A DNA stretch of 64,000 bases from Ryuthela nishihirai. Its lineage: Eukaryota > Arthropoda > Arachnida > Araneae > Heptathelidae. The notes under the pieces were generated by a model. The model was not told the origin of the DNA. It did no database searches and worked only from the letters and a program-made list of their open reading frames with translations. This document shows, piece by piece, positions 24,504 to 36,399 of this stretch. The DNA lies in the NCBI GenBank assembly GCA_038380435.1, contig JAWZYU010000011.1:81568501-81632500 (forward strand), written 5' to 3'. Both the position numbers and the translations under genes were made by a program. Each line of letters begins with the position of its first letter. Position 1 is the stretch's first letter.

Positions 24504-24983
24504 TAATCAATGCCTTTACATTGATTACTACTGGAAAGTGTCTTCCAGGAGCTATGCATATTGGCTCTCGGTTAATATTTTGAAATTGAAATTTGTTAGC
24601 CATTATTCATTTTTTACATATATACATTACATTATTAGTAATTTTACAAAGATAAGTTATATAAAAAATGCAAAATCTGAGAAAGACCAAACAGAAGTGA
24701 AATAAAAAAAAAACAAGAAAAAATAAAACTGATCTCAGTACATGTATAACCAAGGGCCAATAACCAACTGGTTACTAGAAGAAACTTACAATACCTTACA
24801 TAAAATAAAAATTTAAAACTTCAATATTCAAACATTATAAATAGTATAAATGGCAACATGTAAATAATTAAAATTTTATGAAAAATAATACAGTTGAGTT
24901 TAATTGACTCCATATTTCATGTACTAAAGTAACAAAAACCTATTATCTAGCGCATTTAAAACACAATTCAATATCTTCAAGAT
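24504..24983. other. No gene recognised
   Basis: AT-rich sequence between the tandem units and the old LINE remains. Confidence 0.5.
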
Positions 24984-25900
24984 TCATAACATAATTCTGC
25001 AGATTTCTTTTAAAAATGTGTGAAGATGCAATCTGCTTTGTTTCCTTTTACAATTTATTATAGTTACTAAACTAATAGCTAAATATTCAAAAGATTTATA
25101 AAAAATTTGTTGGTTGGCTTTAGGAACAAAAAAAGTATTTTCACCACAATACAAATCATAATTTGCTTTATGTGTAGGAAAATCAGTAACATCAGTGTGC
25201 ACATGTAATAAACAATAGTATAAATATAACTTTTGAACAGGAAGTGTATATCAAACAATATGTACAGTTAACTAACTGAAAATGAACCTAATACATATAT
25301 TGCCTTAACTGCTCTATTTTGCATTTTGATCAATGCTAGTATATTGCTATAATAGTCTAACCCAGGTGGTAATTCCATATTTAAGAATTAAACCAAATGT
25401 AATAGACATTTTAAAAATGACTGATTAACATATATTTTTATAAACTATATTCTGTTTATCACATATCTTAATTTTTATGAGAATTGTCATGTGATTTCCA
25501 TTTTAAATTGTTGTCAATCTGTATGCTTAGATATTTAACCATATTCTTTTTTATTAGATAACATTTACAATTATCCCTTTCTGTACAGTTTAATCTTTGC
25601 CACTTTAAGGAGAGAGAAATATCAAATTTGCTAATTAAACTGAAATACACATAATTTATTTTATCTAAATTTATTCAAAGACCATTATTATCAAAATATT
25701 TTTTTAATATCGTTAAGTCTTGATTTATATGGTTTTCTAAAATTTAAATGTTTTCTTCACTGTAAATAAGGATATGTCAGCAAAGGATATGATTTTACCA
25801 AAAAATATAATCATACAAATCATTTGCATAAATTAAAAAAAATGTTCATAGTTACACATCCTTGTGGAATGCCAAATTTTATCATTTTTATCTAACTTTT
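24984..25900 (-). pseudogene. Old non-LTR retrotransposon, RT C-terminal remains
   Basis: On the minus strand, fragments read VKYLSIQIDNNLKWKSH, typical of the region after the RT fingers and palm in LINE ORF2. Near the end come segments like PTHKANYDL and KSFEYLAISL, typical of the extreme C-terminus of CR1/jockey-type ORF2 proteins. Stops and frameshifts are frequent, so the copy is old. It may be the same family as the split LINE at 37990-43470, whose RT part is missing. Confidence 0.55.
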
Positions 25901-26157
25901 ACAATTATTAAAAAATATAAATTGTTTTCTGTGTTCCAAGCAAGATTTAAAATGCTTAAATTCACACCTCTAATTCCATACTTAAACATTTTCTGTAATA
26001 AAAGATCATATCAAACACAATTAAATGCCTTAGAGATAACAAAAAAGACTGCTGCTATCATTAGAGATAACAAAAAAGACTGTTCCCCCAAGTTAACAGT
26101 ATAATGCACAATTTTCAAAATTTCAATAAAAAAATTGATTACAGGAATAAAAAATTG

Positions 26158-26360
26158 GTCCTGTGGCTGAGTGGTTAGCACACTTGGCTACTGATCTACG
26201 GGACCTGGGTTCGAGCCGTGTGTAAGGCATGGATGTATGTGTCATTTTTCTGCTGAGGTCCTGCCATCCTCTCAGACCTTCTACTTTGGCATGTAAACTG
26301 ACAGGCTCCTGTCAGACCTCTGTGGCAAGCAGCTGCTTGAGGGGGTATTTATTTATTTAT
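26158..26360 (+). mobile_element. tRNA-derived SINE-B, copy 1
   Basis: The head has TGGCTGAGTGGTTAGC (box A-like) and GGGTTCGAGCC (box B-like). The body includes CTGCTGAGGTCCTGCCATCCTC and GACAGGCTCCTGTCAGACCTC. It ends GCAGCTGCTTGAGG followed by a TATTTATT-type tail. Three other copies lie at 27129, 62401 (minus) and 62760. The 3' end resembles that of the RTE LINE in this window. Confidence 0.85.
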
Positions 26361-26484
26361 TATTTTTATTTAAAAAAATTACTGATTCTATTCTTCATCA
26401 ATATTTCAATAATTTTGGTAACTGTCAATGATATTGATATAAGCCTATAATTTTTATATCATTAAAAATACTACTAAACTTTTA

Positions 26485-26591
26485 CAGTGTCCAGCCTGAA
26501 AAACTAAATATACCTTAAACTTTCCAGTGTCCAGCCTGAAAAACTAAATATACCTTAAACTTTCCAGTGTCCAGCCTGAAAAACTGGTTTA
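26485..26591 (+). repeat. 40-bp tandem repeat, about 2.7 units
   Basis: CAGTGTCCAGCCTGAAAAAC recurs at 26485, 26525 and 26565 with essentially identical 40-bp spacing. The last unit is partial. No function is apparent. Confidence 0.9.
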
Positions 26592-27128
26592 TCCAGAGGC
26601 CAAGCTATTTTCTCCCTATGCTCTGCCAAAAAAATTTACTTAATAACTTTTTTTGCCAAAAAATTAATGTAAAGAATTATGCCATGTTATATACCAAATT
26701 AATCAGCATTTAATTCTTGATTTTTTTAAAAATATAATATTTAACAAAAAATGACTAGTTTTATTTTAATAGGACTTTTTTAGAGTCACGTAGTAAAAAA
26801 ATGCATATGGCAATGCAAAAATAAAAATTTATCTAAAAAAAAATGATAAACAGAAATGATTACAATGCACATGATTTGAAAGGCTATTTATTTCTTAATA
26901 AAAAATTTTTTTTTTGTTTCAAGTAAATATTTTTCCCGTTTTGTAATTTTTTTCTTGGTACCATTCTTTGAGACAAGTCCAGGCTTTTAGCCAATTGTGC
27001 TGAGTCAGATAAATAAGTCAACTTTAGAATTTTTAAACAGTAAATAATCTTCACAAAATTACCTGTTGATTTTATTGTTGATAAATCAATAAATATTTTT
27101 TTGGGGAAAAAGGTTCTCAAAAAGACAA

Positions 27129-27322
27129 AGCCATGTGGTTAGCGTGCTTGGCTACTGATCTGAGACCTGGGTTTGAACCCTGGCATGGATGGGCATGGAT
27201 GTTCCTGTTGTTCCTCTGCTGAAGTTCTGCCATCCTCACAGACCTTCTATTATGGCGTATAAATTGACAGGCTCCTGTCAGACCTCTATGGCAAGCAGCT
27301 GCTTGAGGGGGTATTTATTCTT
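27129..27322 (+). mobile_element. tRNA-derived SINE-B, copy 2
   Basis: Same organisation as the copy at 26158, with box A partly lost and box B-like GGTTTGAACCC. It ends GCAGCTGCTTGAGG and a short TATTTATT tail. Confidence 0.85.
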
Positions 27323-28237
27323 CTTTTAGAATAATACTCTGCCATGTTTCTGGAGAGATGTGGGTTCAAATTCTGTCCATTGGCAAAACTTTTTTCCACA
27401 AAAATATTTATTGATATCAACAGAAATAGATCATGTTATATACCAAATTAAACAGAATTTAACTTCAAATCTTATGAAAATAAAAATTTTTAAAAAAAAT
27501 TACAAGCGTATTTAATGTTTTTACATTGGTATAATGAAAAAATAGATCAGATTATGCCATTAAGGCTTAATGTTGGAAAACACGTTGAATAAAAACAGTA
27601 AAAAATATAATTAATCGAAAGTAAAATTCTTCCCAAATAATATTATATTTACCTGAAACATGATTTTTATTTCTTTTAATGATTCTTTTCAATATGGTGT
27701 ATTTTAATGCATGAGCTAGCGTTGTGTAAGGTGATTTGGATCAGTATAAATGAAGGAAGGGTTGTGCCACTACAGGAGGAAGCGTTTCTTGACAGTCACT
27801 GGCTAGGCATTTTGACATCATAGTGGGAACACTAAGGTAAACAAAGCATATAAGAAGCCTACGGTATGATAGATTTCTGTTGGCAGAAAAAGTGTAAAAT
27901 TGCAATTTCAATTTTTTAAATGTTTGAGATCTATCTAGTTATCAGGGAAATATTTATTGTTATAGATATACACTCAGCAGCCACTTTATTAGATACAGTC
28001 CTGTGTTATATCAATAGTTAATGAGATATAGAACTCAGGAGTATCTTAAATATTCACTTTTTGAAAAAAGGTAGCTGAAGATGATTTAAAGATCTGAAAT
28101 CTATTTCAACCTAAATAAAACAACTCTAAATAAGAAAGAACATTTAACAATATTCATTCTCTGTTTAGAGTTAAGGAAATTGACTATTTAACAGCAATAA
28201 TTCTAATTTAAGTAATTGTTCTCAAAAGTTAATAATA
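27323..28237. other. Repeat debris, no gene recognised
   Basis: AT-rich. At 27971-28005 the sequence CACTCAGCAGCCACTTTATT follows TA and resembles the terminal inverted repeat of a known Tc1-like family; its other end was not found. A CATGTTATATAC(C/T)AA motif near 27432 also occurs near 26683 and 55990, so older dispersed repeats are present. Confidence 0.45.
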
Positions 28238-28245
28238 GTTATAAA

Positions 28246-30835
28246 CAGTGCTTTTTTTCTGGTGGTATGCAGTATTGGCACCTTTTTTCTTAAGTTTTTA
28301 AAAATTTGCGATATATTGACAGTAAAATGTATTACAAATATTCCAGTAGATGGTACTGTGTTCACGAATTGAATTTTCAGTTTTGATTACTCATAAGTTG
28401 GTACCCTGCTCTCCTGTTTCATAGGTTGGTATGCAACCGGAAAAAGGAAGTTGTGTTCACTTCTGATTGCTTCCAATATCAATTTATCAGTTCTACATCC
28501 ACTCTGCAACAGGCAGGTGTTCACAGGAGTTCATGCGAGTTTTGAATTAATCTAAGTTAAATCAGTGCAATCATTGTTCAAAATGAGTAAAATAAGTAGT
28601 TAACTTTATGCCAATGAGTAAAAAAAAAAGGCTGAAGAAGCAGAAATTGTTGAATCTACTTGTGATCTTGTAAAACAGAAAACTAGCACCGAAAATACAC
28701 TCGGTGAAGAGGATCACCAAACCTAGGCTTAAGATCCACGTGGTCAAAAGGAAGCAGATTCTGGTAATGATTGGCCCGAATGTTGGACACTTTTGCAGAA
28801 AAATTACATCTTCAAGAGAAACGAGTGACTGTATGTCAAGAATAAAATGTTGGGGTGTAAAGTGTGTCGTGATGTCGGAAGTCTTGCCATCGATAAACAG
28901 ATGGGAACGAAAATTTCAGTGGAGTGGGCAAATGGTAAAATCAGTCATTTTGGAGAATCTTAACAAACATTTTGGAGAATCTTAAACAACATTTAATGTC
29001 ATTAAGAAAAAAGATTTACGATCATAAGGAGAGTGCAGCGCACAAAGCGTGCCAAAAAATAAAATCTGAAGCAAAAAACTAAACATTAGAAAAAGTTTTC
29101 CTAAATACTTTGTCTCATAATAAAGACATAACAGGAAAAGTATTACGAACGACTTACAAAGTTGTGAGGAGAAATCAGTCATTTAACAACATTGAAGATG
29201 AAATAAATCTACAGGAACTTAATAGCCTAGACATGGGATATATTCTTCATTCTGCAAATCCTACATTAACATTGTGAGCCATATCGCAAATGAAATGAGA
29301 AAAACATTAATAGACAATATAGTGAACTCCAAGAACAAAATAACATTACTTATTGATGAATCAACAACTGTGAGTAACAGAACAGCATTGATTGTTATTG
29401 TTCATGTAGTTCTTCCTGAACTTTTGCCCCTCCTGCGAGTCTTTTCCTAGATTTGATCGAATTATCAGATGTAACTGCTAGAGGAATTCTAAACTCTTTA
29501 ATTAGTCATCTTGGGTGTTTAGGATTATCTGAAGATTACTTAAAGGAGTATTTATTGTCTGTAACTTGTGATGGTGCAGACATGTTGTTTGGTGTGCGTA
29601 ATGGTGTGTGTAAGGGGGCTAATGCAAGAGAAGTTTCCTAGTGTTATTTTCTGGCATTGTACTAGCCATCGCCTTGAATTGTCTGTTTGAACAATGTGGC
29701 AGGGGTGAATTGCTTTAAGAGTTTCATGGACAAACTTTATGTGACTTATCATGCTTCACCTAAGAATTCTAGGGACCTACAGGAATGTGCAACCACTCTA
29801 GAACTTCAACTTCTTAAAATTGGCAGAATTTTAAGCACTCGCTGGGTTGCATCTAGCTTTTGCACTGGTTCTGCAGTGTGGCAAGACTTTGAAGCCCTCG
29901 TCCATCACTTTCAGGAGGCAAAAGAAGACAGCAGAAGAAGCAAAACAGATCACTGTCTTTATGAGGGACTTTTAAGAAAAATAACGTCATGCGAGTTTGT
30001 TCTTGATTTGGGCCTTATGTGTGATGCTCTCCAAGAACTTAGTGAACTAAGTCTAGATTTACAAGAGAGAAATATTGACTTATATAAAGCAGACAGGAAG
30101 ATAAAGAATACAGTTAAACTTTTTGAAGAAAGATTGAAAATCCTGGTCCATACTACATTATTTCTCTTCAAAGTCAGAAGAACATGAAGTTCAAAGGGAT
30201 TGAGTTCCACAAAAATGAAAGACACAGTCCTGTAATAAGTTCATCTGCTTTCTATAAAAGTCTGAAAGTAGCTGTTGGAAAGCATCTGCTTGAAGGAGAT
30301 GATGCTGAATGTGCTAAGATTTTAGATTCCATGTATTGGCCAGAAAATCCTGGAAAGCATCTGACATTTGGTGAGGCTGAAATTAAAAAGTTAGCGTGCA
30401 AATTTTGCTTAAATGAAAGAGAAGCAGTTCGTGGTTTCCGTGAATATCTTCAAGAAAATAAAGTCCCAGACATACTACCTTCCTCTAAGCACACTTTGGG
30501 CACAATTGCAATATATCTTCCAGTGAATGTGAAAGGCGTTTCTCTCAGATAAATCTTATAGTAACTTCATCTAGGTTATCTCTGCTTGTATGGACAACTT
30601 CTGCACTGATGTTCATCAGGATAGTAGGACCTCCTCTCACTCAGTTCAACCTTAGCAAATATGGGGACTCGTGGCTGCTCCAAAGTCGTTATTCTGCAGT
30701 TGATACCAAAAGCAAGAAGCGATCTAGTGATGATGTGGATATATCGGAGGATATGTTAAAAGTGTAGAAGTTGCTTTAATAACATCTTCTTGGTGAGTAC
30801 TGGCAGCTTTTTTTCCCAGTAAAAAAAAAGCACTG
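28246..30835 (+). mobile_element. hAT DNA transposon, complete ends, decayed
   Basis: The ends share the inverted repeat CAGTGCTTTTTTT. A perfect 8-bp target duplication GTTATAAA flanks the element (28238-28245 and 30836-30843), the length diagnostic of hAT. A transposase-like reading frame with many lesions fills the interior. The protein resembles the KIAA1586-type hAT-derived proteins known in animals, as far as I can tell from memory. Confidence 0.92.
28585..30766 (+). pseudogene. hAT transposase (KIAA1586-like), broken
   Basis: An N-terminal zinc-finger-like segment has GCKVCRDVGSL with later paired histidines (DHKESAAHKACQ). The catalytic core includes ITLLIDESTTVSNRTAL, then SVTCDGADMLFGVRNG, then RILSTRWVASSFCTGSAVW. 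The C-terminal dimerisation region reads SSECERRFSQINLIVTSSRL, then SALMFI. Stops and frame changes occur near 28725, 28984, 29083, 29276, 29430, 29641, 30187 and 30540, so no protein could be made. Related proteins can be domesticated in vertebrates, but here intact ends and target duplication show a transposon relic. Confidence 0.88.
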
Positions 30836-30843
30836 GTTATAAA

Positions 30844-31783
30844 TAAAAAATTAATAAAGAAATTCTATGGTAATTTATATCGAATTATTATAGAATTTCC
30901 ATTAGATGATATGAGAAATTATTATGATCTTACTCTTGAAATTAAATTCGATCGAATTAAAACCCCAAATCTTTATTTCAACTTACCTTTTTACCAACTA
31001 TGTTACTAATCATAATGAAAATAATAAAAATATAATTTTTTTGCTATAAGTAGTGGTTTAAATTTTATCCCTTCCAAAAAATATTTAAATGGAATTTACA
31101 ATTTACTAAAAAAAATTTTCTTGGAGTTATTCAACGAAAAGTCTGTTTTTTTTTCTCTTGTTTTGATTAATTCTGAAATTTTTATTCTGATGTATCCATT
31201 GCTTTAGCTTTGATCATAATCTTGTTTGCAAATCAGAGATTTTTCCCTCAGCTTTATTTAGTTTTAATAGCAATTTGAAACTGCTACTGTAATTTTCTAA
31301 TGTGTAGATTATGACACACTGACATAATCTTTTATTCCCATGAATCAGTACAGTATAAGCCAGTGTCTTTAAATTATCAATTATCTGAGATAATGCTACT
31401 GCTTTACTGGCTACACTGTCATAGTTTTTAGAGCAATTGCTTTCTTATTCCAACAATCAATTTATTGTTTCCCCATGATGATAATCGTTTGGTGGGAGTA
31501 GAAGCAGTCATAGTAACAAGACTGAATTTTTTTATGTGACAGGTTTTTATTTTAATCTGGAATGGCATTATCATTTAGTTTACATTTCATAGATAGTCCT
31601 AAGAGTTCACTTCATAAATATTGCAGGCGATTCATCTTAACAGGCATCTGAAAAATGTGTACCACATATCTTAGCACTTGTGCACTGATTTATCTTCCTG
31701 CTGACAATGCAATACCCACTTCATACTAATTTTTGCTTCTAATTCGAATGTATATGAAACATTATTTTTCTTATTCTTTGTAG
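30844..31783. other. No gene recognised
   Basis: AT-rich stretch after the hAT element, with no motif seen. Confidence 0.5.
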
Positions 31784-31931
31784 GATTACTCATGGAGTTT
31801 GTTACTGCAGAATTTGGCATGATAAAAATAAGCAAAAATTACCTGAAAGACTTCACAAAGAGAGAAATTTACCAAGTGAAGAGCAAAGAAAGGCACGAAA
31901 GAAAATACGAGTATTTAAGTACATTAACTGA
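31784..31931 (+). CDS. Candidate terminal exon, unknown gene
   Basis: A pyrimidine-rich tract and TAG (31781-31783) are followed by one open frame of about 48 codons ending in TGA at 31929-31931. It encodes a charged, basic peptide with LPERLHKERNLPSEEQRKAR. I do not recognise it. Base composition is less AT-rich than its surroundings. The other frame starting at the acceptor gives DYSWSLLLQNLA then stop and does not continue KAP3. It could equally be a remnant of an unrelated repeat. Confidence 0.3.
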
Positions 31932-32274
31932 GCTCTCCCCACTGTGACACCCTCTCAGCGACACTCGAATGACCTTGGCGAAACAGTCTTGTGGTCCCAC
32001 CTTCTATATACTCACCCGCATTTGGATTGCTCTCTTTAATGAGATATTCTGTCCTGTTTATGAAATGGAGTAACACTTTTTAGTCTTTTTTTTTGCTAAA
32101 CAATTTTGTTTTTCTTTGGATGTTAAATTTTTGGGATCTTGGCTAAGTGCTGAAAAGTTAGCGCACCAAAGCAAAAAAGAAAACTATTATCAGAGTGGCA
32201 CAGCCAAGTTACTGGTGGGAGGGGGGGGGGGTAAAATCTTTTAGAACTGTTGAATAAAAACATAAAAACTTGTA

Positions 32275-32489
32275 CACCTATCCCTCGATTTACACGGTAC
32301 TCAGTTCACACAATTTTGGCTTTGCACGGTCAAAAAACGCAACCAGTTTCGATTTACATGGTACTGACTGAGACGTACATAGAAAGGAAATCTCAGTCAG
32401 TACCATGTAAATCGAAACTGGTTGCATTTTTTGACCGTGCAAAGCCACAATTGTGTGAACTGAGTACCGTGTAAATCGAGGGATAGGTG
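32275..32489. mobile_element. Palindromic MITE with TA duplication
   Basis: The 215-bp unit is almost entirely two inverted arms of about 100 bp around a 16-bp loop. The ends are CACCTATCCCTCG and its complement, flanked by TA (32273-32274 and 32490-32491). TA duplication points to the Tc1/mariner/pogo superfamily. The arms differ at only a few positions. ORFs over it on both strands are by-products. Confidence 0.88.
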
Positions 32490-32885
32490 TAATTTGATTT
32501 TTTTTAATGAAACTTTGCTGTAAGTGGGTGAGTAAAACGTCCTAAGTGAGTGTTTGTTGGGGGTGGGGCACCTATGCCAAAATTGCCCTCTCACAGAAGG
32601 ACTCATATCCATGCCAAAGAAGTTCTTTTTCCTTCCTTATCCAAGATATTCATTTTCAGGAATTTCAGGAAACAATACAAAATTAAAGTTTTTTACTGAA
32701 AAACGAGGAAATAATAAAAGAAAAATTAATATGTAACCTAATGCAACATTAAATAAAATATCCAGAGCAGCAAGTTCTAAGCTGGTCATCCGATATTAGC
32801 ATGACTCTGAAAAATCAATCAATAAATCAACCAATTCAAAGATCAATAATTTACAAAAAATAAATAAAAAATGTAAATAGGAATT

Positions 32886-33139
32886 TTTAAATTTATCTTC
32901 CTATAGGGCCTATAAAGTAGAAAATAAACCCAAAGCATATTAGTGGTGTGATCAGTCACCGAGTTCATATTCACTTCAAAGGAAGATAGGGCACCGATTT
33001 ACCTACATCAGATTGCCGGCATCATTCTTCCTTTGAAGTGAATGCGAACTCAGTGACATTGCACCATTGATATGCTTTAAGTTTATTTTCTACTTTTTAT
33101 AGCCCTATAGTAAGATAGGTATTTTTTAAAATTTTTTGT
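32886..33139. repeat. Second foldback element
   Basis: Two inverted arms of about 110 bp surround a short centre near 33000. Matching segments include CACTTCAAAGGAAGA, TAGAAAATAAAC and CTATAGGGC in the left arm and their complements on the right. The arms are more diverged than in the MITE at 32275. No target duplication was identified. Confidence 0.75.
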
Positions 33140-33246
33140 CCCTAAAATCCTTTAGCCTCAAAAGCTTTCATTTGATATATGACTCGTAAACATCGAACGT
33201 ATCCCCACCTTTGGACTCATGTTTGAGGAGGCTGTAATGTTGGAGA

Positions 33247-36200
33247 CATCATCATCATCATCCTCCTCCTCAAGCAGCCATGGGCTACGGAGGTCCAACC
33301 AGACCGTGCAATTTAGTTCACCAAGCAAGTCTATCCTGAGCTACATCTACTGCATCTGGCCACTGCACACCAATTCTAACAAGGTCCTGTTTGACATTGT
33401 CTGCCCACCGCATCCTAGGTCTCCCCTTCTTTCTGAGGCCTTTAGGCACACTGTTCATAACCCTATTCGCCAATCTATAATTATTCATACGGGCAACATG
33501 GCCAAACCAACGGAGTCTCTCTCTGCACAATATGCTGCTTAAAGGAGGTTGCAAACTCCTTTACCTAACCTCATCATTAGTTACAAAGTTGAACCACCTA
33601 ATGCCCAAGATACTGCATAAGCATCTGGAATCAAAAGCATCTAGTTTCCTGTTATCTTGTTTACAAAGTGTCCAAGTTTCACTACCATAACTAACCCTAG
33701 AAAGAACCAAACTATTATACAGCCTTATTTTAGTCTTTAGGTGTATACACCTAATTTCTCCACACTCTCCATAGATTCTTAAAAGTCCCAGCATGCAATC
33801 CCTATTCATCTGTTAATCTCATGCTGCACATCACCATTATCGGTTACATAGCTCCCAAGATAATTAAACTGTGACACCTGCTCAAGACTGCAACCATTCA
33901 GATTAACTGTATCACAGCCTGCCTGACCAATTTTCATCACTTTAGTTTTCTCTCTGTTTATAACCAAACCTACTCTACTACCAGTCTCATCAACAGCTCG
34001 AATGAAAGAGTTCATCTCATCAACATCGTTTGCCAAAAGGGCTAAATCATCAGCATAATCTAAATCAGAAATATTCATATCTCCAGTCCATTTAAGGTCA
34101 AAATCTTTACCTTGAAGTGAATTTTGCATAACATAATCAATAACCAAACTAAAGAGAAAAGGAGACAAAATGCACCCTTGTCGAACACCAGAAGTAATGC
34201 TAAGCCAATTGCTACAAGCCTTACCAACTCTCACACACGACTTAGTGTTATTATAGAGAGCTTTCATTATGTTAACTAACTTGTCTGGTATACCATATGA
34301 TCTCACAATCAACCACAAATTATGACGATCAACAGAGTCGAAAGCCTTTTTGAAATCAACAAAGCTAGCAATCAAAGGTTTCTGAAACTCTAAACATTTC
34401 TCAAGAATCTGCCTAAGTGAAAATATCTGATCCACACATCCCCTACCACTTCTGAATCCACATTGCTCATCACGCAATTGACTGTCAACCAGATTCTTAA
34501 TTCTATTAAGCACAATCGTGGAAAGAACTTTACCTGGAACAGAGAGTAGGCTAATACCCCTATAGTTATCTCAAGAACTGTGATCACCTTTTTTGAAAAT
34601 AAGGATAACAATAGCTCTGGTAAAATCCTTAGGAACCATGCCTTTATCATAAAAGATATTCAGAATTTCAGTCATCCAAGTGGTAACCGAAACATTTCCA
34701 GCTCTAAGCATTTCTGTAGTAATTTCATCTACCCCTGGGGATTTATGAAGTTTAAGTTTAGAAACAGCCAAAATAACTTCAGATTGTGTTATAGGGCCAA
34801 CATTAAAGCCACCAATGCATCTATCATTATTGCAAACAATGGGAATAGAACTAACCGCATTGTTTAGAATATCACTGAAATGCTCAGCCCACCTAGCCAT
34901 GACAGAATCCTCCCCTTCTATAACCTTACCTTGTTTATCCTTCAATCCCTGTATACCTGTCCGTTTTCTACCACACAAAACATTAACTATCTGGTACAGC
35001 TCTCTGCTGTTGTCCTGTCTAACTGCTTCCTCGGCTTTGTCAGCCAAACCATCAAGCCAAAGATTCTTATCGGCAGCTAACTGATCTTTTACACGTTTAT
35101 TAAGTTCTCTGTAATGCTTTCTATTAGTACTAGTAGGGTATTGATTAAGGACATTCCTGCAGTTCTTTCTTTCCGAAATAAGCTCAAGTGCCTTATCACG
35201 CAGATAATTCTGTCTCTTCTGCTCCTTTTTCCCTAAAAGAGTACTGTTAGTGTCCAAAAAAGCCTGTTTAAAATGATCCCATTCTTCCTCAACTTCAGTA
35301 GTAAGCATACCATGACTGTCATAATGACTAAGTAACCTATCATGGTATGCTTTGGCTATAACTGGGTCTTTCAGAGCTTCAGTATTAAAAGCAAATTTTT
35401 TAACCCTATCACAACACTTTTTAAGTTTAAGTTGCAAGACACTTTTAACAAGGTAATGGTCAGATCCAATTTCAGCTCCCCTATATGCCCTGTTATTTCT
35501 AACAGAACTAGCCCATTTGCTGTTAATTAATATATAATCAATCATATTCCTATGCAGCCCATCAGGTGAAACCCATGTGTACTTATGTATGTCACGGTGT
35601 TTGTAATATGTGTTAGTTATTCTGAAACCATTGAGTTTACTTACCTGTAGGAGACGTTGTCCATTGCAGCTACCAATACCAAAAGGGCCAATCACCCCTC
35701 CCCAAAGGTCAGAGTCAGTACCAACTTTGGCATTGAAGTCACCAAGAACAAGGGTAATATTTCCTTTTTTGACAGAATTCAAAATATCCTGAAGTTGTTC
35801 ATAAAACCTATCCTTCTCATCATCATCAGCATCCTCAGTGTGGGCATAACAGCAGATAACATTCAAGTCTTTAATGCTTGTCTGAAATTTTGCTGTAAGA
35901 AACCTTTCATTAATGCACTCATATCCTAGAAGAGCATCACTAGCGTGTCTGCTGAGAAGCAGACCCACGCCTTGGTGATGCTTATTGTCGTCCCTCCCTG
36001 AAAAGAGAAATTTAAGATTATTTTTAAGAATCTGACCTTTATCTGTCCATCTGGTCTGTTGCAAGCCGAGAATATCTAAATTATAATGGTGGAATTCTTG
36101 TGTGAGGACATCAAGAAAAAAAGCTCTGTGCAGAGTCCTCATATTCCAACTACCTATGGAGAGAAAATGGTTTGTAGGATGTTTAAAGAAACTATGTTTA

Positions 36201-36382
36201 TTGAGAGAGGGAATGCCTACAATATCAAACAGCCCCCTAGTCGCAGACATGGGGCAAAGACTCGTTCCCCCACCACTAAAGGCTGAAGCCATCTACACTG
36301 GAAGACTTCCTCCAATGTAGAATTTGACGATGCCAATAGAAGCAAAGAGTTCAGGTGCCTGCGATGACCTCTGCTCAGGATT
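33247..36382 (-). mobile_element. RTE-clade LINE, copy B
   Basis: On the minus strand it starts within the 5' region (truncated at 36382) and runs through endonuclease, RT and C-terminal parts to GCTGCTTGAGG and a GATGATG tail at 33247. GAGA occurs at both edges (33243-33246 and 36383-36386) and may be a short target duplication. Confidence 0.88.
34571..36292 (-). pseudogene. RTE ORF, longest intact stretch (573 codons)
   Basis: The open part covers the whole endonuclease, the linker and the first RT segment. Visible motifs are SIGSWNMRT, GDFNAKVG, YTWVSPDG, MIDYILIN and SDHYLVKS. The usual catalytic LQETRW is LQQTRW here, so the glutamate is lost. The frame ends near 34571 in the middle of the FKKGD..S segment. 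The RT then continues in another frame (34513 to 33806, with FVDFKKAFDS, SGVRQGCILSP and YADDLALLAN). A TGA at 33806, where copy C has CGA, and a further shift separate the C-terminal part. Confidence 0.85.
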
Positions 36383-36399
36383 GAGATACAACTTGTTAA

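Noticed and set aside
31784..31822. Possible KAP3 continuation beginning DYSW
   Set aside because: The phase fits and D-Y matches the start of the next expected KAP3 segment, but the following residues do not match and a stop occurs after 12 codons.
34815..36320. Plus-strand ORFs over RTE copy B (and equivalents over A, C, D and E)
   Set aside because: They recur at the same place in every RTE copy on the non-coding strand and show no family motif.
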